This document shows positions 37,161 through 45,708 of a stretch of DNA of 64,000 nt, one piece after another. The stretch lies in contig NZ_CP076456.1 of the NCBI RefSeq assembly GCF_018866305.1, positions 1,736,001 to 1,800,000 of the forward strand, read 5' to 3'. A program made the translations under genes and the position numbers. The stretch is from Arthrobacter sunyaminii. Lineage in GTDB: Bacteria > Actinomycetota > Actinomycetes > Actinomycetales > Micrococcaceae. Numbering within the stretch: the first letter of the stretch is position 1; each line of letters starts with the position of its first letter. A model generated the notes under the pieces. That model did no database searches, was not told the DNA's origin, and saw only the letters and a program-made list of their open reading frames with translations.

Positions 37161-37672
37161 TCGGGGTCCGGCCGGGCCGGGACTGCCGGGTCCTCAGGAG
37201 CGAAGCGCTCTTTTTGTGACCGCCGCTGGGTACAGCGCAGCGCTGCAAAGAATGACACAACGAGCGGGAGCACTGGAAGAACGAACCCCTGAGACGCGAC
37301 CAGGAATCCGTACAGTATCCACAACAGGATTGCCGTGACAATCCATCCCGTCAGTATGCGATGAGTGATCTCAGGGGCTGGCGGCACAAGGCCAGGCGCT
37401 TTCCGCTCCTTGGCCTCCCGCCACGACGCTAACCCAAAAGGCGTCAGGATCAGGAGGGACACGACCGCCCCCAGAGCCGAAGATGCCGACTCGGACAGGC
37501 CAAGAACCTGCAGAAGGACACGAGCGAGCGGGTCCACCAGCACGAAGGTCAGAACCAGCCACAGGTAGAACCTCCGCTGCCACAGAGGCAACTCTGCCCA
37601 GGTTCGGTTTTCGTAGGCGAAGCGTTTCGCAGCGTTATCCACGAATCCCAACGTGCGATCCCCCGGGGTCAC
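37157..37672 (-). CDS. Four-helix membrane protein of unknown function
   Basis: A 171-residue protein with an N-terminal soluble part of about 30 residues and four hydrophobic segments (around 33-50, 62-82, 105-125 and 130-150), ending in a charged Arg/Lys/Glu tail. No family is recognised. GTG 37672 overlaps the end of the SDR gene upstream (GTGA), so the two are co-transcribed and perhaps functionally linked. Confidence 0.65.
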   Translation of the reverse strand: MTPGDRTLGFVDNAAKRFAYENRTWAELPLWQRRFYLWLVLTFVLVDPLARVLLQVLGLSESASSALGAVVSLLILTPFGLASWREAKERKAPGLVPPAPEITHRILTGWIVTAILLWILYGFLVASQGFVLPVLPLVVSFFAALRCTQRRSQKERFAPEDPAVPARPDPD

Positions 37673-38466
37673 TTCTCCGGGAACCGGGGATCCCAGGGCG
37701 AGCCGTTGATGTGGCTGCCTCCGTCTACGAAGAGGGTATTGCCGGTGAGGTATCTCGCGTCTTCGCTGGCGAGGAACACTGCCACGCCGCCCAGATCGGA
37801 TTCTGCGTCTCCCATGCGGCCCATGGGCAGTGCGGCGTCAGTGGCGGCAGCCGCTTCGGGGTGAAGCTCAGCGTATTTCCGATAGGCCGCCGACGCCACG
37901 GCGGGGCACATGATGTTCGCAGTGATGCCGTACGGAGCCCATTCCCGAGCGGCTGTGCGGGTGAGGGCACGTAGCGCTTCTTTGCTGGCGTTGTAGGCGG
38001 CCGTGCCCATATGGGCGTTGACACCGTTGAGAGAGCTGATGTTGATGATCCGGCCCCACTGCTGCGCTTTCATGACGGGAAAGGCTTTTTTCATGGCCCA
38101 GTTCGGTGCGAGCACGTTCATCGTGAAGTTCGCTTCATACTCTTCGTCGGTTTTATCCTCCACCCGGTGGATGCCCCAACTCCGGTACGCGTTGTTGACG
38201 AGGATGTCGATGGAGCCGAAGTCATCAACGGCAGTTTGTACTGCAGCGTCCATCTGCGATTTGTCCGTGATGTCGCAGTGAACAAACGCTGCCTGGCCGC
38301 CGTCGTTGTTGATGCCGTCGGCCGTGGCCTGCCCTTTGGCGTCGTCGAACTCTGCAATGAGAACCGCTGCGCCGGCCTGTGCGAAGCGGCGGGCGATTCC
38401 CTGCCCGAGCCCGTCACCGCCACCGGTCACCAGCGCCACCCGGCCCTTCAACTGATTGTCTGTCAT
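37669..38466 (-). CDS. Short-chain dehydrogenase/reductase (SDR)
   Basis: A classical SDR of 265 residues. The nucleotide motif is TGGGDGLGQG (about 14-23), NNAYRSWG replaces the NNAG loop, the active serine is in NISSLNG, and the YNASK motif (Tyr and Lys) follows about 12 residues later. The C-terminus has FVDGGSHIN. ATG 38466, with GGAGG upstream, is favoured over TTG 38472. The substrate is unknown. The NNAY instead of NNAG is a mild variation. Confidence 0.9.
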   Translation of the reverse strand: MTDNQLKGRVALVTGGGDGLGQGIARRFAQAGAAVLIAEFDDAKGQATADGINNDGGQAAFVHCDITDKSQMDAAVQTAVDDFGSIDILVNNAYRSWGIHRVEDKTDEEYEANFTMNVLAPNWAMKKAFPVMKAQQWGRIINISSLNGVNAHMGTAAYNASKEALRALTRTAAREWAPYGITANIMCPAVASAAYRKYAELHPEAAAATDAALPMGRMGDAESDLGGVAVFLASEDARYLTGNTLFVDGGSHINGSPWDPRFPEK

Positions 38467-38621
38467 CGTCAATCCTCCGGTTGTTGAACTCGTGTTCAGT
38501 TCGTTCGTACGCGTGCGCCACGGCGTCAGTGCATGCTAGCAGGGGAGTTGCCCGCTGCTCCCGCGGGCGGGGAGCCCGGGAAAGGCGTGGCACCGGCTCA
38601 GTGCCTGTACGGCAGAAACAG

Positions 38622-39845
38622 CTATTCCCCGACCGCTAATGCGTCTGCCAACCGCCACCGCTCGTCGCGCGCCTGGCACAGGGACGCCCGCAGCTCCGGA
38701 GCGGCGGCAGCATCGACAACGGTCCAGGCCAGGGCCAGAGCCGCATCCATTACGGCCGCGTCGGCGTCCGGTCCGCAGGTTTCATCGGCAAATGCGGCAG
38801 TATGCGGCATTCCTTGTGATCCGAGCACTGCGATGACCGGATGGATGGCAGGCATCGCCTGCGACACGTTTCCCATGTCAGTGGAACCGCCTCCGCCGCC
38901 GCCCGCGGGCGGACGGATCAGGGTGCGGCCCGTCGCAGTGAGGTTCCGGTTCCACAGCTTAAGAAGGCCTTCATGCTGCCTGAGCGGGAGGTAGCCAGGG
39001 GACGGCTGCTCGGTTGACCAGCTGCATCCGGTGGCCAGCGCTGCCCCTTCGCAGGCCAGCAGGACCTTATGTGTAACGTCGTTTTGGATGGCAGCATCCC
39101 GGGCACGCACTTCGAGTGTCAGTTCTGCATGTTCTGGAATGACATTGATGGCAGAACCGCCGGCGGTGACGAGGGCATTGATGCGGACGCCGTCAGGCAG
39201 CTGCTGGCGCAGCAGTCCAATGGCCACCTGTGCCACGGTTGCCGCATTCAGGGCATTGACCCCGGCTGACGGTGCAACTGCGGCGTGCGAAGCCTTTCCC
39301 CGGAACTGTACGTGGAACCGGTCGCAGCCCTGCGATGACGTTCCGCTGCAGTCTATATCCACCCCCGATGTTGGGTGGGCCGATAAAGCGAGGTGGGCAT
39401 TTGCGAAGGCGCCGGCGTTCAACAGCAGGACCTTGCCGCCGCCGTCTTCCTCCGCAGGAGTGCCCAGCAAAACCACCGTCAGATCCAGCTCCTGCGCTAC
39501 TGCAGCCAGAGAAAGTGCTGCCCCTGCGGTGGACGCGGCAATGATGTTGTGCCCGCACGCATGGCCGATCCCGGGCAGCGCATCATATTCGGCGCAGATT
39601 ATGACTCGAAAGGAACCCGATCCGTAAACTGCTTCCACCGCGGTGGGCAAACCGTAACAGCCCACGACGGTGTCAAACCCTGCCTCTTCAAGCACCGCGG
39701 AAACCCTTGCGGCCGAGCGGTGTTCCTCGAAAGCAACCTCAGGATCGGCGTGCAGCTGTGCAGACAGGGCCAGTACCGCCGACCGATGCCGGGCTAATCG
39801 TTCCTGGACAGCCGCCTTGGCGGTGACGGACGTCGTCGTGCTCAT
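38622..39845 (-). CDS. M20-family amidohydrolase/peptidase
   Basis: A dinuclear-metal aminoacylase or amidohydrolase of 407 residues. EYDALPGIGHACGHN holds one metal His/Asp set, and LGTPAEEDGGGKVLL has the Glu-Glu general base. SQGCDRFHVQFRGKASHAA marks the dimerisation domain. It resembles the M20 amidohydrolases that cleave N-acyl or aminobenzoyl amino acids. ATG 39845 overlaps the stop of the MFS gene by 4 bases, so the transporter probably imports or exports its substrate or product. Confidence 0.88.
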   Translation of the reverse strand: MSTTTSVTAKAAVQERLARHRSAVLALSAQLHADPEVAFEEHRSAARVSAVLEEAGFDTVVGCYGLPTAVEAVYGSGSFRVIICAEYDALPGIGHACGHNIIAASTAGAALSLAAVAQELDLTVVLLGTPAEEDGGGKVLLLNAGAFANAHLALSAHPTSGVDIDCSGTSSQGCDRFHVQFRGKASHAAVAPSAGVNALNAATVAQVAIGLLRQQLPDGVRINALVTAGGSAINVIPEHAELTLEVRARDAAIQNDVTHKVLLACEGAALATGCSWSTEQPSPGYLPLRQHEGLLKLWNRNLTATGRTLIRPPAGGGGGGSTDMGNVSQAMPAIHPVIAVLGSQGMPHTAAFADETCGPDADAAVMDAALALAWTVVDAAAAPELRASLCQARDERWRLADALAVGE

Positions 39846-41335
39846 GCTTTGTGCTCCTTCTGGGGTGGTGCGGACGGGGTTGATTCAGCACCGGCGCTTT
39901 GCGGTGCGAGGTTTTCGTCAGTGCCGCGGAATTTCAATGCCACCAGTGCCAAGACGAGCGACAGAACTGCGCAGATGCCCCAGACCAGGAGATAGGACGT
40001 GTTGCCGGAAGCGGTCGTGGTCTCGCCGTCAATCTGGAGGGTCACCAGGAAAGCGGACATGACCAGCGCAAACACGGCACCGCCCACCGACCCGGCAGCG
40101 GTCCGCGATGTGTTGTAGAGGGCTGAAGCGACTGCGACAGAGTCCTCAGGTGCTTTTTTCACCACAATTGCCGGAAGGACGCCGAGGATCAATCCGTTGC
40201 CGAAGGCGCCGATCAGCATTGCGGACAGGAAGGGGACCGTGCTGGCAGAGAAGCCGATCATGGCTGCATACGACAGGACGCCCAGCAGAGAGCCCAACAC
40301 TACGGTGGACTTAGCGGTGATGCGCGCGGCGATTCGGTCGCCGAGGGTGGCACCGGCGAAGGTGGCCAGTGCCAGGACCAGGAACACGATGCCAACACTG
40401 GCTGCCTCCAAGCCAAGGCCGAATCCGTGCGTGTCCGGGTTGGTCATGATGAACAGCGCGCCCGCGGTCTGGGAACCGAACATCTGCGCACCAAACAGGG
40501 ATGCGCCCAGAATGGGCAGGCCAATGCCGGAGGTGGTGAGCACCGAAAGATCGACGAGGGGATATTTAACCCGTCGCTCCACCTGCAGCCACACGGCCAG
40601 CAGCACAAGTCCAAACACGATCGAGCCGATGGTCAGGCCTGAAGTCCAGCCCCAGTTGCTCGCGTTTGCGATGCCCAGCAGCGTGGACAGCAAGCCGGTG
40701 GTGAGAAGGGCTGCACCAGGCCAGTCAACGGTTCCGGCGCTTCGCAAAGTGGTTTCGGGGACCAGCCACGCAACAACGGGAATGCAGAGGAACATGAACA
40801 CCGCCGGCACCAGGAGAACGACGGTCAGGTTATCCACCATGGCCAGGAGGATGCCGGATACCATCGCCCCGATCGCTCCGCCCACGGTAAGCGCGCCGAC
40901 CAGCTTGGCGATGCTGCGGCCGGCGGTTCCCTCGCTCTTGCTGCGGACGATGGCGAACTCGAGAGGGAGGAAGGCCCCCAGCGGTGCCTGCAGTGCACGG
41001 CCGAGCAGCAGGATGCTGAAATTTGGCGCAAAGGCAACGATCACCGACCCGACTGCCACCAGGGAGACGGTGACCAACAGCAAGCGTTTGTGGCCGTAGA
41101 GATCACCCAGTTTGCCGATGATCGGCACAAACGCGACGGTCATGAGCAGGTAAACAACGCTGACCCAATTCAATGCTGCGTCACCAACATTGAATTCGGT
41201 GCCGATCCGGGCCAGCAGCGGCGGAAACCAGCCCTGCAGCAGGCCGGAGCCGAATTCCATGACAATCAGGAAGCCGACGGCGCCGCCGGCTGCCGTTGCC
41301 TTGGCGCCTGCTATGGGAGAGGACTTCATGCTCAT
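39842..41335 (-). CDS. MFS transporter (14-helix, drug/metabolite type)
   Basis: A 497-residue membrane protein with about fourteen hydrophobic segments. GKLGDLYGHKRLLL in the loop after helix 2 is the MFS signature, and FLPLEFAIVRSKSEG with the following glycine-rich helix suits the DHA2-type exporters. It is the first gene of the MFS/M20 pair. The 72-base gap to the divergent Lrp-type regulator at 41408 must hold both promoters, making that regulator the likely controller of this pair. Confidence 0.9.
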   Translation of the reverse strand: MSMKSSPIAGAKATAAGGAVGFLIVMEFGSGLLQGWFPPLLARIGTEFNVGDAALNWVSVVYLLMTVAFVPIIGKLGDLYGHKRLLLVTVSLVAVGSVIVAFAPNFSILLLGRALQAPLGAFLPLEFAIVRSKSEGTAGRSIAKLVGALTVGGAIGAMVSGILLAMVDNLTVVLLVPAVFMFLCIPVVAWLVPETTLRSAGTVDWPGAALLTTGLLSTLLGIANASNWGWTSGLTIGSIVFGLVLLAVWLQVERRVKYPLVDLSVLTTSGIGLPILGASLFGAQMFGSQTAGALFIMTNPDTHGFGLGLEAASVGIVFLVLALATFAGATLGDRIAARITAKSTVVLGSLLGVLSYAAMIGFSASTVPFLSAMLIGAFGNGLILGVLPAIVVKKAPEDSVAVASALYNTSRTAAGSVGGAVFALVMSAFLVTLQIDGETTTASGNTSYLLVWGICAVLSLVLALVALKFRGTDENLAPQSAGAESTPSAPPQKEHKA

Positions 41336-41407
41336 CCGATCTATCGGGGCGTGCTGGTATCGTCGTCCCCAAAATACAGATATTGTCCGTTGCAGGGTTT
41401 GGATTGC

Positions 41408-42436
41408 ATGATCAGGACGGAATATGAGGTATCAGTGCATGATTATGATCTGAATCCGCTGGATTTAAGGATTATCAACGCCCTGCAAATCGCCCCGAGG
41501 GGACCGTGGGCACAGCTGGCCCCTGTTATCGGGGCTGACCCCGCCACCCTCAACCGCCGATGGCAGGATCTGAGTGCTTCCGGCGCGGCGTGGATCAGCA
41601 CCTTTGATCCGTGCAGTTGGGAAGCGGGCGCGCTGGTGGAGGTGAACTGCCGTTCGGGAGCGAACCAGCGTGTTGCCTCCGCACTGGCGGAAACGCCGGA
41701 AGCAATCGGTGTGGATCTCACAGCGGGTGGACGTGACATAGTGGCCACCATCGCCGCTCCCAGCGAGGCGGCGCTGTGGACTTACCTGTTGGAGGAGCTG
41801 CCCCTGATCCAGGGAATAGAATCGGCCCGGAGCCACCCGATTGCGCGCAACATCTACGAGGCCAGCTCATGGCGGATCCGGGCGCTGGACGCCAGCGAGA
41901 CAAAGCAGGTGCAGCGCCTGGCAACCGTCACCGGCAGCAGGGCAACCGGACGCAACCCGGCATTGGAACAGGAGATCATCGCGGTCCTGAACCAGGACGG
42001 ACGTGCTCCGGCGACGGCCATCGGGGCTGCCTTGGACCTAAGCCCCCGCCTCATACGTGACACCATGGCGCAGATGGCAGCTTCCGGGCGGATGAATCAG
42101 CGCACCGAGGTGGTGAGGGCTGGGTCGGGGTGGCCGGTGAGTGCCTGGTATTTCCTGCGTGTACCTGCCTCCAAGCTGGATGGTATTGCAGTGCGGCTGC
42201 GTCAGCTCGAGGAGCTCCGCGTGGTTACGCACACCATCGGGCCGTATGACCTGATTATGGGCGTCTGGCTGAAGAGCCTGGCGGAAATCCAGCGCTTGGA
42301 ACAGCAACTGGAAGTGAAGCTGCCCGGGGTTTCCACGGTGGACCGGTCCGTTGTTGTGCGCAGCGTGAAGCAGTTGGGGCAGATCCTGGACGCTCAAGGG
42401 CGGGCCACCGGCCGTAACAACCTTCATGCCGTTTAG
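41408..42436 (+). CDS. Double-length Lrp/AsnC-family transcriptional regulator
   Basis: This 342-residue protein carries two Lrp-type modules, each with a winged helix and a ligand-binding half. The first is about 16-155 (LDLRIINALQIAPRG opens the HTH) and the second about 190-325 (ALEQEIIAVLNQDGRAPATAIGAAL). RVVTHTIGPYDLIMGVWLKS in the second half is the RAM-like segment. The frame is open far upstream, so ATG 41408 is a choice; GTG 41435 is also in frame. It diverges from the MFS/M20 genes, which it probably controls in response to an amino-acid-like ligand. Confidence 0.85.
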   Translation: MIRTEYEVSVHDYDLNPLDLRIINALQIAPRGPWAQLAPVIGADPATLNRRWQDLSASGAAWISTFDPCSWEAGALVEVNCRSGANQRVASALAETPEAIGVDLTAGGRDIVATIAAPSEAALWTYLLEELPLIQGIESARSHPIARNIYEASSWRIRALDASETKQVQRLATVTGSRATGRNPALEQEIIAVLNQDGRAPATAIGAALDLSPRLIRDTMAQMAASGRMNQRTEVVRAGSGWPVSAWYFLRVPASKLDGIAVRLRQLEELRVVTHTIGPYDLIMGVWLKSLAEIQRLEQQLEVKLPGVSTVDRSVVVRSVKQLGQILDAQGRATGRNNLHAV

Positions 42437-42459
42437 CGCCCTCCGGCGCCGCCGCGCCG

Positions 42460-42465
42460 TAGGAT
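42460..42465 (+). promoter_or_regulatory. -10 box TAGGAT six bases before the FolP2-like gene
   Basis: TAGGAT fits the actinobacterial TANNNT -10 and ends six bases before ATG 42472, so the transcript could start at the start codon and be leaderless. No ribosome site is visible. Confidence 0.5.
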
Positions 42466-42471
42466 GCAATC

Positions 42472-43470
42472 ATGAGTTTGTCTCGCCCGGCATCCGCTGC
42501 CGGCAACAGCGTCAACGCCAGCGTCAATGATGACCCGGACCCGGACCAGCCCGCAGGCGCGTATGAACCACCCCTGCTGCACCCCGTCCGGCAGATAGGG
42601 GAACGCACGCTCGACTTCCGCCGACAGGTGGCGCTCATGGCCATCATCAACCGCACCCCGGACTCGTTTTACGACGCCGGACGCACCTTTGCGCTGGATG
42701 CGGCAGTAGACGCCGCGGTACAGGCGGTGGACGACGGCGCGGACTGGGTGGATATCGGCGGTGTTCCGTTTGCCCCCGGACCGGCACTGGCCGCCGCGGA
42801 GGAAATCTCCCGGGTGATCCCCGTGATCCAGGCTGTTCGGGCGAGCTCCGACGTGATCATTTCCGCGGACACGTTCCTGCCGTCAGTTGCCGAAGCGGCC
42901 ATCGCCGCCGGCGCCACCGTCATCAATGACACCACCGGCCTGGCCAATCCTGATTTGGCCCGCGTAGCCGCAGACGCCGGCGTGCATCTGGTGGTCACGC
43001 ATAGTCTGGCGGCTCCGCGCACTGCCTATCCCCGTCCGCAGTACGGTGACGTGGTCGCTGAAGTGGCGGAGTTCCTGCGGCGGCGGGTCGGATATGCCCA
43101 GGACCTGGGGGTTTCCCCGGAGAAGATCATCATCGACCCGGGCCACGACCTCAACAAGAACACCCTCCATTCCCTCGAACTCACCCGCCGCCTCGCCGAA
43201 ATTGCGGCACTGGGCTATCCGGTGCTGGCTGCGGTCTCCAATAAGGACTTTGTCGGCGAAACCCTTGATGCAGCGAAATCGAACCGGGTGGAGGGATCCC
43301 TGGCTGCAGGCGTCGCCAGCATCATGAACGGCGCCAGAATCCTTCGGATGCACAACGTTCCCGCCGCATCCAGCGCCATCCGTATGACCGAGGCCATCCT
43401 CGGCTGGCGGGCCCCCGCCTACCTTCGCCACAATATGGGCGAGTTCAACGAGACGGCCGTGCCGGCATGA
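42472..43470 (+). CDS. folP: Dihydropteroate synthase-like protein (FolP2 type)
   Basis: A TIM-barrel DHPS relative of 332 residues with a 45-residue leading extension. MAIINRTPDSFYD and INDTTGL are shared with DHPS. The substrate loop is changed: GGVPFAPG replaces the GGESTRPG that holds p-aminobenzoate, and VSNKDFVGE replaces SRK-F-G. These are the same changes as in mycobacterial FolP2, a paralogue reported to lack DHPS activity. It may therefore be an altered DHPS-fold enzyme rather than the housekeeping folate enzyme. It overlaps a RibD-C-type reductase by 4 bases. Confidence 0.82.
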   Translation: MSLSRPASAAGNSVNASVNDDPDPDQPAGAYEPPLLHPVRQIGERTLDFRRQVALMAIINRTPDSFYDAGRTFALDAAVDAAVQAVDDGADWVDIGGVPFAPGPALAAAEEISRVIPVIQAVRASSDVIISADTFLPSVAEAAIAAGATVINDTTGLANPDLARVAADAGVHLVVTHSLAAPRTAYPRPQYGDVVAEVAEFLRRRVGYAQDLGVSPEKIIIDPGHDLNKNTLHSLELTRRLAEIAALGYPVLAAVSNKDFVGETLDAAKSNRVEGSLAAGVASIMNGARILRMHNVPAASSAIRMTEAILGWRAPAYLRHNMGEFNETAVPA

Positions 43471-44234
43471 CCGTGCCGATTACCGCTGCAGGTTCTGCCA
43501 GGCAGCTCAGCGATGATGACCTGCTGGCAGCCTATGCGTGGGATATGGCCCAGGCACCGCCGGGCCGACCTCAATTCCGGTTCAACTTTGTGGCATCAGC
43601 TGACGGCGCCGCGGCAGTGGCCGGGCGTTCCGGCGGCTTGGGGGACGGCGCGGACCACCGGGTGTTCGGGTTGCTCCGGCGCACCGCCGACGTGCTTCTG
43701 GTGGGGGCGGGCACGGTACGCGCCGAAGGATATGTGGGAGAACTTCTGGGAGCGGAAAGCCAGGCCTGGCGTACCGCCCGCGGAATGGCCTCCCATCCGG
43801 CAGTCGCGATCGTCTCCGGACGGCTGGACCTGGACCCGGACGGACCGCTCTTCGAGCAGGCTCCGGTGCGGCCGTTGATCCTGACCGCAGCCACCGCCGC
43901 GGCAGAAAGGAGGGCCGCACTGGAACGCGTTGCCGACGTCGTCGTGGCAGGGGAACGGACCGTGGAGCCGGAACATGCCGCAGCTGCCCTCACGGAACGA
44001 GGATTTGACCGGGTGCTCTGCGAGGGCGGCCCGCAGCTCTTTGGCTCCTTTCAGGCTGCGGGCCTCGTGGATGAATTGTGCCTGACTATCAGTCCGCTTC
44101 TGGCGGCAGGCAGCGCCCTGCGCATCACCGCCGGAGCACCCGAGGCAGCGCCGCCGCGCCGCCTGGAACTGGTGCAGGTCCTCCGCGGCGGCGACACACT
44201 GCTTCTGCGGTACCTCAGTGAACCGCCCGCCTGA
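43467..44234 (+). CDS. RibD C-terminal (DHFR-like) pyrimidine reductase family protein
   Basis: This 255-residue stand-alone reductase domain resembles the RibD C-terminal half. NFVASADGAAAVAGRSGGLG opens the domain, then DVLLVGAGTVRAEGY, and the CEGGPQLFGSF loop corresponds to GGA-LA of RibD. In Mycobacterium a similar RibD-C protein can act as a dihydrofolate reductase substitute (established for Rv2671). The riboflavin operon already has a complete ribD, so this copy likely has another substrate. Overlap with the FolP2-like gene suggests pterin or folate chemistry. Confidence 0.85.
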   Translation: MTVPITAAGSARQLSDDDLLAAYAWDMAQAPPGRPQFRFNFVASADGAAAVAGRSGGLGDGADHRVFGLLRRTADVLLVGAGTVRAEGYVGELLGAESQAWRTARGMASHPAVAIVSGRLDLDPDGPLFEQAPVRPLILTAATAAAERRAALERVADVVVAGERTVEPEHAAAALTERGFDRVLCEGGPQLFGSFQAAGLVDELCLTISPLLAAGSALRITAGAPEAAPPRRLELVQVLRGGDTLLLRYLSEPPA

Positions 44235-45507
44235 CGCCGGGGGACCGGCCGCCCTCGATGAGGCGACCCGTGCCCGCGTGCAGCGCCGAACCCTGACAGT
44301 GGTCATCATGAGCCAGGTCCTCGGCGGGGCAGGACTGGCCGCCGGCGTCACGGTTGGCGCCCTTCTGGCGCAGGAGATGCTGGGCTCTGACGGCCTCGCC
44401 GGTCTGCCCGCGGGATTGTTCACCCTGGGCTCCGCGCTGACCGCGTACCTCGTGGGGCGGGTGACCCAGCGGTCAGGCCGGCGGGTGGGCCTCGGGGCCG
44501 GGTTTGCCGCCGGCGGAGCGGGTGCCCTGGGAGTGGTCCTGGCCGCCGTCGTCGACAGCCCGGCGCTGCTGTTTGCCGCGCTTTTCGTCTATGGGGCGGG
44601 CACCGCCACCAACCTGCAGGCCCGCTACGCGGGCACTGATCTGGCGCCGCCGGCGCGTCGCGGGCAGGCAATCAGCATTGCCATGGTCTCCACGACGCTC
44701 GGCGCGGTGGCCGGTCCCAACCTGGTCACGCCCATGGGCCGCCTGGCCGACGGTCTGGGTATCCCTGCCCTGGCGGGTCCCTTCCTGCTGGCCGGAGCAG
44801 CGTACCTGGCAGCCGGCGTCGTCCTGCTGGCGCTGCTGCGCCCTGATCCGTTTCTGCTCGCCCGCAGATTGAACGCGGGAGCGGCCGACGACGGCGCCGC
44901 CGCCGCAGGTGCGGCCGCTCCGGCTCCGGCGCGGCCGGGAAACGGAGCGTATGCCGGCGCAGCCGTGATGGTGCTGACCCAGATCGCCATGGTGGCGATC
45001 ATGACCATGACGCCGGTTCACATGCGGGTCCACCATCACGGACTGGCCGACGTGGGCCTCGTGATTGGCATTCATATTGGGGCGATGTACCTGCCCTCCC
45101 TGGTGACCGGCGTGCTGGTGGACCGGGTGGGCCGGCTTCCCATGGCGGCGGCTGCGGGTGTAACCCTGCTGCTCGCCGGCGTCACGGCGGCCCTGGCGCC
45201 GGGGGAATCGCTGGGCCTGCTGATCCTCGCCCTGGCGCTGCTGGGCCTGGGCTGGAACTTCGGCCTCATCGCAGGCACGGCACTGGTGGTCGACCACACT
45301 GCGCCGGAAATCCGTCCGCAGGTGCAGGGCAGAATCGATGTGCTGGTGGCCCTGGCCGGAGCCGGCGGTGGCATGCTGTCCGGCGTCGTCATGGCCGGAA
45401 CCAGCTACGCCACGCTCGCGTTGTCCGGCGGTATCCTGGCGCTGCTGCTCATTCCCGTGCTGGTCTGGGCGCGGCGTACCCCAGTGGCGGAGGCTGCGGG
45501 GCCGTAG
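44218..45507 (+). CDS. MFS transporter, 12-helix
   Basis: A 429-residue membrane protein with about twelve hydrophobic segments and an Ala-rich central loop. AYLVGRVTQRSGRRVGLG in the 2-3 loop and GVLVDRVGRLPMAAAAG in the 8-9 loop are MFS signatures. GTG 44218 lies inside the reductase gene (17-base overlap), so the three genes FolP2-like, RibD-C and MFS form one translation-coupled unit. It may export or import the pathway product. The substrate is unknown. Confidence 0.88.
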   Translation: MNRPPDAGGPAALDEATRARVQRRTLTVVIMSQVLGGAGLAAGVTVGALLAQEMLGSDGLAGLPAGLFTLGSALTAYLVGRVTQRSGRRVGLGAGFAAGGAGALGVVLAAVVDSPALLFAALFVYGAGTATNLQARYAGTDLAPPARRGQAISIAMVSTTLGAVAGPNLVTPMGRLADGLGIPALAGPFLLAGAAYLAAGVVLLALLRPDPFLLARRLNAGAADDGAAAAGAAAPAPARPGNGAYAGAAVMVLTQIAMVAIMTMTPVHMRVHHHGLADVGLVIGIHIGAMYLPSLVTGVLVDRVGRLPMAAAAGVTLLLAGVTAALAPGESLGLLILALALLGLGWNFGLIAGTALVVDHTAPEIRPQVQGRIDVLVALAGAGGGMLSGVVMAGTSYATLALSGGILALLLIPVLVWARRTPVAEAAGP

Positions 45508-45708
45508 AACCGACCGTCAGGGATCGGTTCTCATTCGAACTTCACAGCCAGTAAGGCCCTGCACCCCCCCCAAACTGGTCAAGGATGCGTCGAATTCGGC
45601 GGGGAAGCCTGCCGCGGGCGGAGGGTCCGGGCCTAGGCTGAACACTGCAGCAGAACCACCGAGCAGGCAGAGCTTCGTTGGAGTTTCGCCATGACAGGGA
45701 GCAGCAAC

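Noticed and set aside
41090..41407. Upstream extension of the Lrp-type regulator
   Set aside because: It overlaps the start of the divergent MFS gene and has no Lrp sequence; starts at 41408 or 41435 are better.
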